Part shown: one piece after another, positions 1-11,252 of the stretch
How the letters are laid out: each line of letters starts with the position of its first letter
How positions within the stretch are numbered: position 1 is the first letter of the stretch
Origin: Phragmites australis
Taxonomy: Eukaryota > Streptophyta > Magnoliopsida > Poales > Poaceae
Reading direction: 5' to 3'
Length of the DNA stretch: 64,000 bases
Assembly: GCF_958298935.1 (NCBI RefSeq)
Contig: NC_084943.1
Coordinates: 18,903,001-18,967,000, forward strand
Notes under the pieces: model-generated
What the model saw: the letters and a program-made list of their open reading frames with translations, nothing else
Told to the model about the DNA's origin: nothing
The model's database searches: none
Made by a program: the position numbers and the translations under genes

Positions 1-1745
1 CACCGGATGGTCCGGTGCTGGACACTAAAAAGAAAAATAATGAAGTAAAAACTTGTGACTTTCGGTAAAAAGCTCACCGGATGGTGCGGTGCTCTGAAGA
101 TGTGAACACCGGACTATTTCTTGCAGAGAAGAATTTTTTTGAAGGAAAATGGAGCTTTGAACACCAGATGGTCCGGTGTTTGGGTTGTGAGCACCGGAGG
201 CTTTCACCGGACCTTATTTTTAGAGAAGTAAAAACTATTGACTTTTGGTAAAATGCTCACCGGATGGTCCGGTGTTAAGGAAATAAGAACACCAGAGCAT
301 TTTCCAGGGAAAATAAAAAACTGTTGGCTTTTGGTAAAATGAGATTGAACTTGGTAAAAAGTGTTCTCGATTTTTTTAGATAAGCTTTGAACTGAGCATT
401 TAGATTTTCACTAATCTATAATGAATTTGGAGATGGTTTGGAGAAACATGTTTGCTTGTCTCATGTGTGCAGGTGATAGATGCAACTTGGCAGTTGACGG
501 CGGGTGATCAGGGCCAAGCGGGGTGCTTGGTGCTGGACGATCAAGGAGGTCGGACGGAGTCGAGGGTGATCCTAGCGGTACACATGGAGGTGAAGAAAGG
601 CATAGGATGAAGGTTGATGAAGATGGCGTGTTGACAAAGTCAAGTGAAGGTGATGTCGTGCAAGTGACAAGATGGCCTGAGGGATCGAGAGCGGAAGGGA
701 CTTGCCGGAGGTCAAGATTGTAAGACGGAGGACATGCGTCGACATCAGAGCACTTGCTTGAGGTGAAGCAAGTGGTGACTAGTCACGCTTTGAGAAGCGT
801 GCTAGGGTTTCATGGTTTGGCCTCAAAACCGTGGGAGGACTGCAGGTCCATATGGCATCATCGCGAAGCTTGCATCGAGATGAATCTAAGTCGTGAGAAC
901 GCCATAGCCGTCCGATGAATGGAGAAGAAAATGAACCAAAATACCCTCAGTGGTAGGTAGGAGTGTACTACAAAAGAGGGGTATTTTGAGAAAAAGCTAG
1001 GAAACTTAGGGGTTAAATTTTCTAGGCCTATAAATAGAGGGGTATGACTATGGAAGGACTTGAACTAGCCATTTGGGAGAGCCTAATGATAGGTTTTGAG
1101 GAGATGAGAGGATAGGCTTAGCCTTGTAATAGGTTAGAGTTTTTGTAAGAGAAAAAGTCTTGTAATTCGTCTAAAATAGGGCTGACCTCTTTGAGTAATG
1201 AAGTTTATATTTTTGCATATACTTGAGTTCCCCTCCTTCTAATTTCCTTCTATTGGTTCCCTTGCAAGTTTGCAAGTTCTTGGTGTTTTGTTGTTGATTT
1301 TCGTTTTTCCTTTTGGGCTGAAATTTCAACACATTGGGAGGTTATTCTTCTTGATACTAGAGGCATATAATTCACATACATATGCATATATGATGGGGTC
1401 TTGAATTCCCTTGCCTCTAGACTATCATCTTGGAGAGTTTACTTGCCTGATGATCTTGTCTTTGTTGTGTCCATCTTCGAAGTTGCGAGCTTTTGGGCAC
1501 AAAGATATATGAAATGGTCTTAAATGGAGCATATGGTTTATATTTCATCTGTGGAGTCATATTGCCTTGAAACTTTCCATCTTGCTTTGTCTCTTTGAGT
1601 ATTTTTCTTTCGCTCAAGGTTTGAGGTGCGTTGGGTGATCAAAATAGCATAAGGTCATCTATTTCGCAAGAAATTGTTGAGGCGCCTATTCACCCCCCTC
1701 TAGTCGCCACATGGATTTTCCCATGTCTCTCCATTGTCGCCTACA
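1..1745 (+). mobile_element. LTR of a copia-type element (5' part cut by window edge)
   Basis: Long terminal repeat read on the plus strand. Its first 300 bases carry several near-palindromic CACCGGATNNTCCGGTG motifs (U3-like). A TATAAATA box lies at 1029-1036 and the end reads ...CCTACA. From about 700 to 1745 it matches, in inverted orientation, the LTR at 1800-2151 plus 11253-12722, so the two belong to one family. No primer-binding site follows at 1746, so this is a solo LTR or the 3' LTR of an element beyond the window. The small ORFs inside show no recognisable protein. Confidence 0.7.
1029..1036 (+). promoter_or_regulatory. LTR TATA box
   Basis: TATAAATA within GGCCTATAAATAGAGG. The same box follows the CACCGG motif arrays in the LTRs at 22875, 32526 and (minus strand) 36761, which supports a shared U3/R promoter layout. 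Confidence 0.55.
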
Positions 1746-1799
1746 GATTACAAAGCCGATTAAGATCAACAAGTGATCAAACTCGGCTCTGATACCAAT
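1746..1799 (-). other. Internal stub with initiator-Met tRNA primer-binding site
   Basis: These 54 bases lie between two oppositely oriented LTRs. Read on the minus strand directly after the LTR that starts at 1800, positions 1799-1786 give ATTGGTATCAGAGC, the usual copia primer site complementary to the initiator-methionine tRNA. This is all that remains of that element's internal region. Confidence 0.7.
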
Positions 1800-2151
1800 T
1801 GTAGGACCGAGAATGACGACTAGAGAGGGGTGAATAGGTACCTCACCAAAATCATGGATGTCCTTTTCCTATTTTCTCACCCAACATACCACAAAACAAA
1901 GAGGGGAAGCAAGAAACCTAGAGAAACAGGAGACAATCAGAATGATCATGCAAAGACTATGGATCCACTGGATGGATCTGAACACTAGGTTCCGTGAGAA
2001 ACCAATCCAAGTGTCATCGCTCACAAATTCTTGCAACTTGAATGAAAAACACTTAGATCCAAAGAAATAAGAACCAGATGAAGAAATTCTCCAAGTTGAT
2101 GGATCTAGAGGATGAGGATGGTTTAAGACCAACTCATATGTAATTCTTATC
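1800..2151 (-). mobile_element. LTR (minus orientation), 3' portion
   Basis: Begins TGTAGGACC next to the primer site at 1786-1799. It is interrupted at 2151 by the Tat-type gypsy element and resumes at 11253. The five bases 2147-2151 (TTATC) are repeated at 11253-11257, the target-site duplication of that insertion. Confidence 0.75.
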
Positions 2152-3054
2152 TGTCGAGGGTAAATCATTGACAGTGATTCCGGGGTATGTTGGGCAGTGG
2201 GTGCGTGAACAGTGCTTCAGGGACTGGGTGTGTCTGTGTGTTGATGATGGATTCGGGGACACCAAGGGTTATACAGGTTCGGTCTCCAGGAGGATAACAA
2301 CCCTTCATCATGTGTTTGTGTTATAGTAGATCTCACTTGGTTACAAACGGTGTTTTAGCAGTTTGCCAGAATTGATCTCCTCCTGTTACAGACGGGGTCC
2401 TCATCCCTTCATATAGTAGGCAGAGGAAGATCTTACATGCGAGCCCTACACAGATGACCTCTGCTCATTCTAATATCTAACTCAACTCATCGTTACGGAG
2501 TACCCGGCATGCCAACTTGCTTTGACACATTGTATATCGTGCTGCCGTGCGCCGTCTTTGCTTAGCCCGTAGAGCCTTATCTTGCTACATTTAATGCGAC
2601 GGGACGGAATGATGCACTTCTGCACCATCCCCATCCGCTTGCCTCTCAGCGCCGTCCCCATCCACTTGCCTCTGTGCCCTTCCCGTCCACTTGCCCTGCT
2701 GGATGGCTGACAACATCCCATCTGTCGTGCGGCGTTGCGCCAGTCTGTAGAGTCTCACTCCATAGCCTTTAATGCTACGGGATGGGACAACACCCCCCTG
2801 CATCGCCCATGACCTTATCTGTCGGGGCTGGTGCCTGGCGAAGAGAAGCGTTCGGGCGAGTGTCCAATCCAGTCCCGCGACCAGGGGGCTGGTCGTGGGT
2901 TTGTGTGAAGGCGTAGCGAGATTGGTCGCTGGAGGCCTTGCACTGGTCGTGGTAGCTCATCGACCGATTACTGTTTTAGGAGAGGTTCCCCTGGTTGTTT
3001 GCACCGTTCGTGGGGCCTGTTAGCTGGGGTACCCCTTTACTTGATACACCAACA
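2152..3054 (-). repeat. 3' LTR of the Tat gypsy element
   Basis: Starts TGTCGAGGG and ends CACCAACA on the plus strand. It aligns throughout with 10352-11252. TTATC precedes it. Confidence 0.88.
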
Positions 3055-3073
3055 GTAGCCCCCAAGCTCCCTC
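3055..3073 (-). promoter_or_regulatory. Polypurine tract of the Tat element
   Basis: On the minus strand this reads GGGAGCTTGGGGGCTAC directly before the 3' LTR, the expected plus-strand DNA primer position and a typical Tat-type sequence. Confidence 0.75.
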
Positions 3074-3204
3074 GTGATCGCAGTTCAATCTGATCCTACC
3101 ACTTGGGTCCCAGGTCGAACGTAGTTCGCCCCAGGAGTGGTTATTGACACCGTCTGTCCTCAAAGTTCAACTTTTGAGTTTCGCATCACGGGGGGACGTT
3201 TCAA

Positions 3205-3987
3205 GTGCCCAGGGAGAGAAGTAAGGGGGAGGCACATTTATCGCCATTGGATCTGAAGGACTCTTGGCTCTTTCTGCGTGCCCCCTCAGGTTTCGAGCGG
3301 TTTGAATGCTGTGTTGGTTGGGATGTCGCTATAGTCTTTTTAAAGGATGGGTGTTTGAGGGTCCTTCGAGTCCTCCTCTTGCATTCTTTCTTTCCTTCAA
3401 GCCCTTTTGTGCCCAGAGTCCAGTTTCTTTATCCCGTCTCACGCTCCACTCCGTAGTGTAGACAGACCCGGAGGTCATGGTGCGCTCCCCTCCCTTCTCA
3501 CCGGAGAGGTTGATGATTTTGGATGAACCGGTGGAGGGGGATTTACCTCCCACCCAGGATCCGCCTGCCGTGGTGCTTCTGGACGAGGCTTTTGTCGCGG
3601 TCATGATCGCAAGATCAAAGCCGATACTTGCCCAAATGGCACCCGCGACCATCCAGCTTACGCCATTCTACAGAAAGCTGTCCTCTATAGGGCCGTCCTG
3701 CCCTCCTGCCCGGGCGGATCCCTCGGGCTGATGTCATCGATATTTCTGATGAAAAGGAGGGGATTGATTGGGGCCTTCTGGAGAAGGAGATTGATAAAGA
3801 GGAAGAGTTGGAGAAGCGGAAGGGAGGTCTTCGGGGCATGCTGGGGCTGGTCAACAGCTCCAGCAGGGCCTTTGCGTCAGTCGTGCATCCTGCCCCTTAC
3901 GCTGGTCGCCGTCCGATCCCCAGAGTGGTGAGCTGCCGTCCTAGGGAGGAATATAAGAGTTTCCTTGACTCGTTCAGGGGCAGATAG
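3205..3987 (+). pseudogene. Antisense ORF remnant in the 3' spacer of the Tat element
   Basis: The plus strand here, opposite to gag-pol, stays protein-like across two or three frames. There is an 84-codon stretch from 3477 and, from about 3720 to 3987, an open frame containing DVIDISDEKEG followed by an acidic, lysine-rich stretch (EKEIDKEEELEKRK) and an arginine-rich tail ending at TAG. Some Tat-lineage elements, such as maize Grande, are known to carry an antisense ORF between pol and the 3' LTR, so this is probably a decayed copy of such a gene. I do not know its function. Confidence 0.45.
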
Positions 3988-5240
3988 AAGCGAGGGTCTA
4001 GCGGGCTTTTTTATGCCAGCCTCGCGCTAGTCACTAGAGTTAGGGAGGATAGAGAAGGTAAGTATTGGGATAGTTAGCCCGATTGGGTGTAACTAGTCAG
4101 CTTGTAACCTATCCTCCTCATGAATGGAAATTGCCAGGGTCATGTGGTGTCTGTCTTTGTTCCGGCCTCCTCCCAGACCCTTGCCGATGGCCAGAGGATA
4201 AAAATGGAGTCCCACGATTTTTCGGATGGATTGGCCTGGACCACTGCTAGGAGTTTTTTGAGAGAACCTTCCCGATGTTGATGTAGAGAATTGGCTCAGC
4301 TTGTCCCATCCTGCTCCCTAGTGAGGTTTTCGGCGGGTAGAATGGCCATAGCTCGACAAGTCCGTCAGTGGTGACCAGCGCTTGGCTTGAGTGAGGACTT
4401 GTGGCCTTGTCGTTGTATTTTCAGTCACCCGTGCCCATGTTATCGTGTGAGCATACGGGAAGGGGCTTCGCCCTGTTCAGGAGTCTGTGGCCACTTTCTT
4501 GTTTGTCGCCCTGGTCTCCAGGTTCGATAGTAGTCGTCAAGTGTGGTCGTGTGCTGTGGTCAGAGGACCAATTTGCGGGGAGTCTGTTGCTGGTCGGGAG
4601 GTCTTGCAAAATAGGGAGTCTAGTTTTTTGAATTTGAGAACTTACAGGTCGTATTCCATGCTCGTCTGGAAGGTCCTACAAAATAAAGAAAACATGCCCG
4701 TTTTCGAGTGACCCTACACATAGAACTTACGCAACAGGGTAATGTTTCAGGAGTTGTATAATTCACGGCCGTCCTCCATGGCTAACTTGACTGCACAAGG
4801 TCGGGTGACATTAACCACTTTGTAGGGTCCCTCCCATTTGGGGGAGAGTTAATTCCGACTGGCCTTATTCTGAATTTGCCTAAGGACGAGGTCGCCTATG
4901 ACTAGTGTTTGTTGTCGTACCCTTCAGTCGTGGTAGTGTCTGAGGTTCTGCTAATACCGGGTGGCTCGAATCAGAGCACGATCATGAAACTCTTTGATCA
5001 GGTTTATGTCGTCCTCTCGTCGCGCCACTTGGTTGTCGTCCGAGTATTTGTTGACTCGGGGTGACTGGAGGGCGATTTCAAAGGGGAGCATGGCTTTCGT
5101 GCCAAAGACCTAGAAGAAAGGGATTTCGGCTGTGGCCTGGCTGGGGGTCGTCCGCAGCGACCAGAGTACTGTGGGGAGTTCATCCACCCAATGTCTTGAA
5201 TAGCTTTTAAGCCGATCGAAGACCCGGGTTTTGATCCCTT
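3988..5240. other. 3' spacer and integrase C-terminal remnants of the Tat element
   Basis: Retroelement DNA between the antisense ORF remnant and the recognisable integrase core. The minus strand is broken into short frames. An imperfect local duplication sits at about 5300-5410, where the phrase CTTGGTCCTGATTTCCTCGC occurs twice. No other gene was recognised. Confidence 0.5.
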
Positions 5241-5767
5241 ACAGTATCATACCATTTGCCATCTTGACTTGTCCGTTGCTTTAGGGGTGACCCACAGATT
5301 CATAGCAAACCTTGGTCCTGATTTCCTCGCAGTAGTCTTGGAAAGCACTACTGGCGAATTGAGTTCTGTTGACAAACCTTGGTCCTGATTTCCTCGCAGT
5401 AGTCTTGGACAGCCAAACCGCACTACCAGCCCTCGTATGAACTTAATCGCTGCTGAACTTGTCGATTGCCACTTAGTGAACTTGTCGATTTCCACGAACA
5501 GGAACTCAAAACCGCCTAAGGCTTTAGGGAACGGTCCCACGATATCGAGCCCCTAGACAGTGAAAGGCCAGGAGAGTGGTATAGTTTGCAGTGGTATGGT
5601 AGGTTGGTATTTCGGCCGTGGTACTGACATGACTCGCACCGTTTCACCAGCTCGCGGGCATCCTGGAGGGCAGTGGGCCAATAAAATCCCTGCCAAAACG
5701 CTTTTTTGACCTGGGTGTGGTATGAAACGTGGCTACCACATATGCCTCTGTGGATATCAGAGAGCAT
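5241..5767 (-). pseudogene. Integrase region (Tat gypsy), frameshifted
   Basis: On the minus strand, 5767-5516 encodes the zinc-binding N-terminal part with GFYWPTALQDARELV and CESCQ, the C-X2-C half of the HHCC finger. 5540-5247 encodes the start of the catalytic core with GPFPKALGGFEFLFVEIDKF, normally followed by FTKW. The two parts are in different frames, and the remaining core acidic residues are not in one readable frame. Integrase inserts the cDNA into the genome; this copy cannot make a complete one. Confidence 0.75.
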
Positions 5768-5905
5768 TGTGCTCCCCTCTTCCCAAGTGATGCATTTCAG
5801 TAAGAGGCCATTGCTCCCTCGGCGGTAGAGGCGTCCCTCTACCAGGGAGTATCTGCGGGCTTACCGTGAGACTTTTTCTGTTGACGCATCATCGTCAGGG
5901 ACTGC

Positions 5906-6600
5906 TCAGTTTTGAAGGTAGTCCAAGATCTGATCCATCCAGGTTGTACCCGAACTGAGCAGGGCGACCACATGATGGTCGCCCGAGGTCGACGGCACCG
6001 AAGGAGGCATTGCCTCCAAAGGTGTTGCCTCGGGTACTCTGTTTTCGAGCGGAGCATCCCCTTCACCTTGGTCCGAGACCGCAGTGGATTGTCGTGAGAG
6101 TCTTTCTTCAAAGACTTCAACCGGGACAGATTTTCGAGAAGAAGCTAGACGGGCTAGCTCATCGGCTAGGAAGTTGTCCTTGCGAGGGACGTGCTTGACC
6201 TCAAAGCTGATGAAGCGTCGCTCTAGTTTTCTCACTTCAGTGAGGTATGCCGCCATTGTTGGGTCAGAGCACTGAAACTCCTTTTGCACCTGGTTTACGA
6301 CTAGTAGCGAGTCCCCTATCGCTAACAGTCATTTAATCCCAAGTGTGTAGGCTATTTGCATTCCGGACAAGAGGCCCTCATATTCAGCAGTGTTATTAGT
6401 GGCTGGAAAATACATTTGAACAATGTAACTGAGGATGTCACTAGTGGGTGAGGTCAGAACCACCTCAGCTCTGGCTCCCTTTAGTGTGAATGACCCGTCG
6501 AAATGCACGGTCCAGTGCTCGTCCGCCTCCGGTCGCTGCACCTGCTCGGGCTCGAAGGACGACCATTCGGCTACAAAATCAGCCAGCACCTGGGACTTGA
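5906..6600 (-). pseudogene. Archaeal-like second RNase H domain (Tat gypsy)
   Basis: The minus strand encodes WTVHFDGSFTLKGARAEVVL, then NNTAEYEGLLSGMQIA at 6589-6329. After a frame change it continues with VRKLERRF, VPRKDNFLADELARLAS at 6289 downward. This is the additional RNase H that Tat-lineage elements carry downstream of the normal one. The D of FDGS and the E of AEYEGL are present, but one frame break separates the halves. Confidence 0.8.
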
Positions 6601-6607
6601 TAGAAGT

Positions 6608-6982
6608 TTAGGTGACAAACTGGAGGTCGAATCCCCTAAGCTCTACTGCCCACTTTGCTGTTCTCCCTGTTGCATCTCTATTGTGGAGAATTTCCCTAAT
6701 TGGGAATGAGGAGATCACCATGATCTTGTGAGCCTGGAAATAGTGTCTGAGCTTGCGAGAGGCTATCATGATGGCGTACAACAGTTTCTGAGCCTTTGGG
6801 TACCTAGCCTTAGCGTCGTGTAAGACCTCACAGACGTAGTATACTGGTCGCTGGAGGCCCTCTCGCTCGGCGATCAGGACCACGCTTGTGACCTGTGGTG
6901 TCGCGGCAACATAGAGCAATAGCTCCTCGTTGGGCCGAGGCGCGGTTAGTATGGGAGGAGTGGAGAGGTACCTTTTGAGTTC
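6608..6982 (-). pseudogene. RNase H domain of reverse transcriptase (Tat gypsy)
   Basis: The minus-strand frame 6919-6608 has [36 protein letters not shown] and [17 protein letters not shown], the usual Ty3/gypsy RNase H of the reverse transcriptase. It begins in a different frame from the upstream RT fragment (ending near 6983), so the polyprotein is interrupted here. Confidence 0.8.
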
Positions 6983-7871
6983 TTAGAATGTTGTTTCTGC
7001 CTCCAGTGTCCATAGGAAGTGGTCATTTTTCTTCAGGAGTTTGAAGAGTGACAGTCCCTTTTCCCCTAGCCTTGAGATGAACCTGCTCAGAGCAGTAATG
7101 CATCCCGTTAGTTTCTGAACTTCCTTTAACCTGGTCGGTGGCCGCATCTGGTCGATGGCTCTGATCTTGTCGGTGTTTGCCTTAATCCCTCGATGAGATA
7201 CGAGGAACCCCAGCAGCTTTCCTGATGGAACCCCGAATGTACACTTCTCCGAGTTCAGCTTCATGCGGTATTTCTGGAGATTATCAAATGTTTCTTGGAG
7301 ATCGGCGACTAGGTCCGTCTTGATCCGACTTTGGATGACCACATTCTCCATGTATGCCTCGACGTTTCTCTCGAGCTGTGGTAGGAGAATGAGCTGAATG
7401 CACCGTTGGTAAGTGGCGTCGGCGCTTTTCAGACCAAAAGGCATTTTTACATAACAAAAGACCCCGAAGGGTGTAACAAAATCCGTTTTTCCTTCATCCC
7501 CCTACACATGCTAATCTGATGGTACCCCGACTGGGAATCTAAGAAGCATAACAGGTCGCTGCCGGCAGTTAAGTCAACAAGCTGGTCGATTTGGGGAAGG
7601 GGAAAAGATCTTTCGGGCATGCCTTATTTAGGTCAGTGAAGTCGACGCACATCCTCCACTTACCATTGTACTTTTGAACCATGACTGGGTTAGCCAGCCA
7701 TTTTGGGTACTGTACCTCCCGGATGAAGCCTGCCTCCAGGAGCTTGTCGATCTCTTGTCGAAGTGCTTCCTTTCGGTTGGCCGCGAACCAATGCGCCTTT
7801 TGCCTGACGGGTCGTGCGTTCGGTCGTACAGACAGTTTGTGCTTGATCACATCCCTAGGGACTCCGGGCAT
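6983..7871 (-). pseudogene. Reverse transcriptase (Tat gypsy), broken and with altered catalytic motif
   Basis: 7871-7569 encodes the RT N-terminal part: KHKLSVRPNARPVRQK, EAGFIREVQYPKWLANPV and WRMCVDFTDLNKACPKD (the first catalytic aspartate region). 7444-6983 continues with MPFGLKSADATYQR and the palm. The motif normally Y-x-D-D reads YMEN in the phrase EAYMENVVIQ, so both catalytic aspartates are replaced. About 120 bases between the two frames are also disrupted. This copy cannot polymerise DNA. Confidence 0.85.
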
Positions 7872-7934
7872 ATCAGACGGACCCCATGAAAAGGCGTTCG
7901 CGTTCGTCCGGAGGAAGGTGATGAGCGCGAGTTC

Positions 7935-8363
7935 CTATTTGGGGTCCAGCGAGGCCCAAATCTGGACTATCTTAGTCGGGTTGGTGTCGTCCAGGCTTAC
8001 TGCTTTGAGTCGATCGTCTAGGCTGGCGATGACCTGGACTTTTACTGGTCGTCCGCTGGGTTTAGCAGTCCCTGCCAGTCGCTTGAGGATCGCGTTATAC
8101 ACAGTCCCTAAGTTGGCCACATCGAAGAGGATTCTTTCGGTCCTGAAGGTTTCCGACGAGTCGAAGGTGACCGGTAGCTCAATTCGTCCTAGCGGTTTGG
8201 CCGAGGAGCCTGAGGTGATTCTGAAGAAAGGTGGGGATGGCTTTAATGAGCTTCTCGGAATTTGCAGGGCATCCAGTGCATCGGTGAAGAGAAGGTTGAT
8301 CGAGCTCCCACCGTCGACGAGCACGCGGCCTAGTTGGATGTTCTGTACCGTGGGTTCGACCAC
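7935..8363 (-). pseudogene. Retropepsin-like protease region (Tat gypsy)
   Basis: A 142-codon open stretch on the minus strand contains LGRVLVDGGSSINLLFTDAL, the active-site D-G-G/S motif of Tat-type retroviral aspartic proteases, and RIELPVTF and FDVANLGTVYNAILKR further on. It sits between gag and RT, as expected for gypsy elements. The domain looks conserved although its neighbours are frameshifted. Confidence 0.8.
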
Positions 8364-8479
8364 GATGGGGTAGCGACCAGGGCATCTGACGCATGCCGGA
8401 TGGTCGGCTTAGCTGAAGGTGAGCGGGACCTCCGACCACTTGAGGCGTGGGCTCGGGTCTGATGTGGTTGCTCACACTT

Positions 8480-9310
8480 CTCGGACCACCGACTTGTATT
8501 CCCTATTAAAGGTATATGTCGCGGTCCCTCCGAAGATGTGATGGACCATGTGGTTGGTCTGCTGGTACCCCAGCACTGACTGGTCGGGGGTAGCCTGGTC
8601 TTCATCATTGTCACTGCGTTTGTGCTTGCGCTCTCTGAGCTCCTGGTCGATGAAGCCTCGTATGACCTTGCATTCGGTTAGGTCGTGGGCGTCCGTGCGG
8701 TGGATCAGGCAGTAGCCCCGACCCTTTTTCCTGTCCTTCTATTCGAAGAGTCGGCGTGTAAGGCCGGCTTGTTCGATTGCCAAGATCTTGGGGGGGTCCG
8801 GCATTTCGCATCCTCTTCTTGTCCTTCCGGTCGACTCATTTGGAAGAGGCGAGCCGGTCGGTCACTAGGCGTGACCTGGAGTCGATCTGCCGCTCTCGGG
8901 CCTCGGTGGCCTGTGCGCATTTGTTCGCGAGCTCGAAGAACTCGGTGGTGTTTCGAATCACCCGGGTGGCCAGCTTGTCGACCATTTTCTGGTCCTTGAC
9001 CCCACTCTTGAATCCTATGACCACGGATTCTCCTGTGATCCTCAGAATGGTATTCCGGCGCTCAGTGTTGCGCTGGATGTAGTCTCGTAGTGACTCGCCT
9101 TGTCGTTGTTGAACCTGATACAGGCGGAATCGGTGAGGGCAATAGGAAAGTAGTAGGCTATAACCTTCCTGTGTCCTCCGACGGCCTGCACCATGGTGGT
9201 GTAGATCTGTAGGAACTCTTTCGCGTTGGTCGAGCCGTCATACTTTTTGGCTAGGACCGGCCGGAATTTGTCCAGTCAGTGCACCTCCCATAGCCTGGAG
9301 GACATGGTGT
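8480..9310 (-). pseudogene. Gag (Tat gypsy), multiply frameshifted
   Basis: The minus strand encodes retrotransposon gag pieces in changing frames: KKYDGSTNAKEFLQIYTTMV and FPIALTDSA around 9260-9120; FKSGVKDQKMVDKLATRVI and ELANKCAQATEARERQ at 9024-8836; and a C-terminal stretch with zinc-knuckle-like spacing around 8720-8600. Gag forms the virus-like particle. The frame changes mean no full protein can be made. Confidence 0.7.
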
Positions 9311-10331
9311 TACACCCCATCCCGTAACGGGGCGTTGCTAGTTGCTGGGCGGCGGCACGTGTCCTGGGGGAGAGACGGTGGTCTCTGGGCCCTAGCGATG
9401 GGGTGGAGCCGTCCGATGCCTCCCTGCAGGGGGAAGGCGTACGGTAGGGCTGTTTACCCTTTTCTTACACCCGTCGGGCCCTGTTCTCCTCCTCTCTAGT
9501 GGCCACCTGGCTCTGGATTATGCCAGGAAGGTCACGTTGGCGCAGGGAGTCACGTAGGTCGGAGGGTTGGCCACCACGATTTGGTGGTGGCCCACGGGTA
9601 CTCCCTGTGGTTGGGGGAGCACGAGACCTATTATGTCGCGGGTCCAGTTGTGACCCATGGCGACCGCAACCCTCATCGAACCTCGTGATAGGCGCGATGC
9701 ATGTCGACGTGGTCTGGCGTCGGGCGGTCTCTGCCAGGAGGGCGTGATCACGTAGCTAGGGTGCCGCCGGCGAGCCTTCCGGTATGGGCAATGACGAGTG
9801 GCTGAGGAGAACCCGTAGGGTTTGCAGGTTCTGTGCTGGCGTCATGGTCTCATAGTTGAGACGCTGGGCGTGGTGCGGTTATAGGTCGCAAGGTGGGGAG
9901 CCCCCAGTGTTGGGGCAGCGTGATGGCCTAGGTGAAGACGCCACCGTAGAAAATGCCCTGTGCAGGGGCTCCTCGGGACGGTGTTGGGAATGCTGGGGCC
10001 GTCTTGAAGCTCTTGCCTATCCGGCGCCAGGCTGGTTTCCCTCTGGGCGAAGAGCCGGTGGTTCGTCGCCGGTGTTTGAGGCGTTGGGCCCTCCAGTGCC
10101 CCCTGCGGAATGGGCTGACATGCAGACCTCATGTTGGGTTTCGGAGCTCCCTGATTCCGGTTCAGTGTCCCATGCCTAGAGTACACCTGGTTCGTCCAGA
10201 TGGTACCCCATGACGGATACGTTGCGGCGGCTAGGGTCCGCGGAACGGGACTCAGCGGTTGCCGTGGATTCGGCCATGGGTAGCCTGATCAAGTTTTTTT
10301 TCCAGACTTGCTGAAATGACGAAAACACGCC
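9311..10331 (-). other. 5' leader and gag N-terminal region of the Tat element
   Basis: GC-rich retroelement DNA between the primer site and the recognisable gag core. Short frames occur on both strands but none shows a domain I recognise. Confidence 0.5.
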
Positions 10332-10350
10332 CCCCTACCTCGCGCGCCAA
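10332..10350 (-). promoter_or_regulatory. Primer-binding site of the Tat element
   Basis: Read on the minus strand directly after the 5' LTR, the sequence is TTGGCGCGCGAGGTAGGGGG. Its position and TGG start are those of a tRNA primer site. I cannot assign the tRNA from memory. Confidence 0.65.
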
Positions 10351-10351
10351 A

Positions 10352-11252
10352 TGTCGAGTGTATATCCCTGACAGTGATTCCGGGGTATGTTGGACATTGG
10401 GTGCGTGAACGGTGTTTTCGGGACTGGGTGTGTCTGTGTGTTGATGATGGATTCGGGGACACCAGGGGTTATACAGGTTCGGTCTCCCGGACACTAACAA
10501 CCCTACGTCCTGTGTTTGTGTTATAGTAGATCTCACTTGGTTACAAACGGTGTTCTAGCAGTTTGCCAGAATTGATCTCCTCCTGTTACAGACGGGGTCC
10601 TCATCCCTTTATATAGTAGGGAGAAGGAGATCTTACATGCGGGCCCTACACAGATGACCTCTGCTCATTCTAATATCTAACTCAACTCATCATTACGGAG
10701 TACCGGACATGCCAACTTGCTCTGACGGCGTTGTATATCATGCTGCCGTGCGCCGTCTTTGTTTAGCTTGTAAAGCCTTATCTTGCTGCATTTAATGCGA
10801 CGGGACGGAGATGCCCTTCTGTACCGTCCCCGTCTGCTTGCCTCTCCGCGCCGTTCCCGTCCACTTGCCTCTGTGCCTTTCCCGTCCACTTGCCATGCCG
10901 GATGGCTGACAACATCCCATCTATCGTGCGGTGCTACGCTGGCCTGCAAAGTCTCACTCCATAGCCTTTAATGCTACGGGATGGGACAATGCCCCCTGCA
11001 CCGCCCACGACCTTATCCGTCGGTGCTGGTGCCTGGTGAAGAGAAGTGTTCGGGCGAGTGTCCAATCTAGTCCCGCAACCAGGGGGCTAGTCGTGGGTTT
11101 GTGTGAAGGCGTAGTGAGATTGGTTGCTGGAGGCCTTGCACTGGTCATGGTAGCTCATTGACCGATTAGCATTTTAGGATATGTTCCCCTTGGCTGTTTG
11201 CACCCTTCATGGGGCCTGTTAGCCGGGGTACCCCTTACTTGATACACTGACA
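10352..11252 (-). repeat. 5' LTR of the Tat gypsy element
   Basis: Starts TGTCGAGTG and ends ACTGACA on the plus strand, homologous to 2152-3054, and is followed by the duplicated target TTATC at 11253-11257. Confidence 0.88.

Larger units (their letters stand above)
2152..11252 (-). mobile_element. Ty3/gypsy retrotransposon, Tat lineage, full length but degenerate
   Basis: A 9.1 kb element on the minus strand. It has 903-bp and 901-bp LTRs (2152-3054, 10352-11252), TG...CA ends and a TTATC duplication on both sides. Order on the minus strand is LTR, primer site, leader, gag, protease, reverse transcriptase, RNase H, a second (archaeal-like) RNase H, integrase, a long 3' spacer, polypurine tract, LTR. 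The second RNase H upstream of integrase and the polypurine tract with GGGGGCTAC mark the Tat lineage. The LTRs differ at many positions (about 10 of the first 75 bases) and the coding frames are broken, so it is old and not autonomous. Confidence 0.9.
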
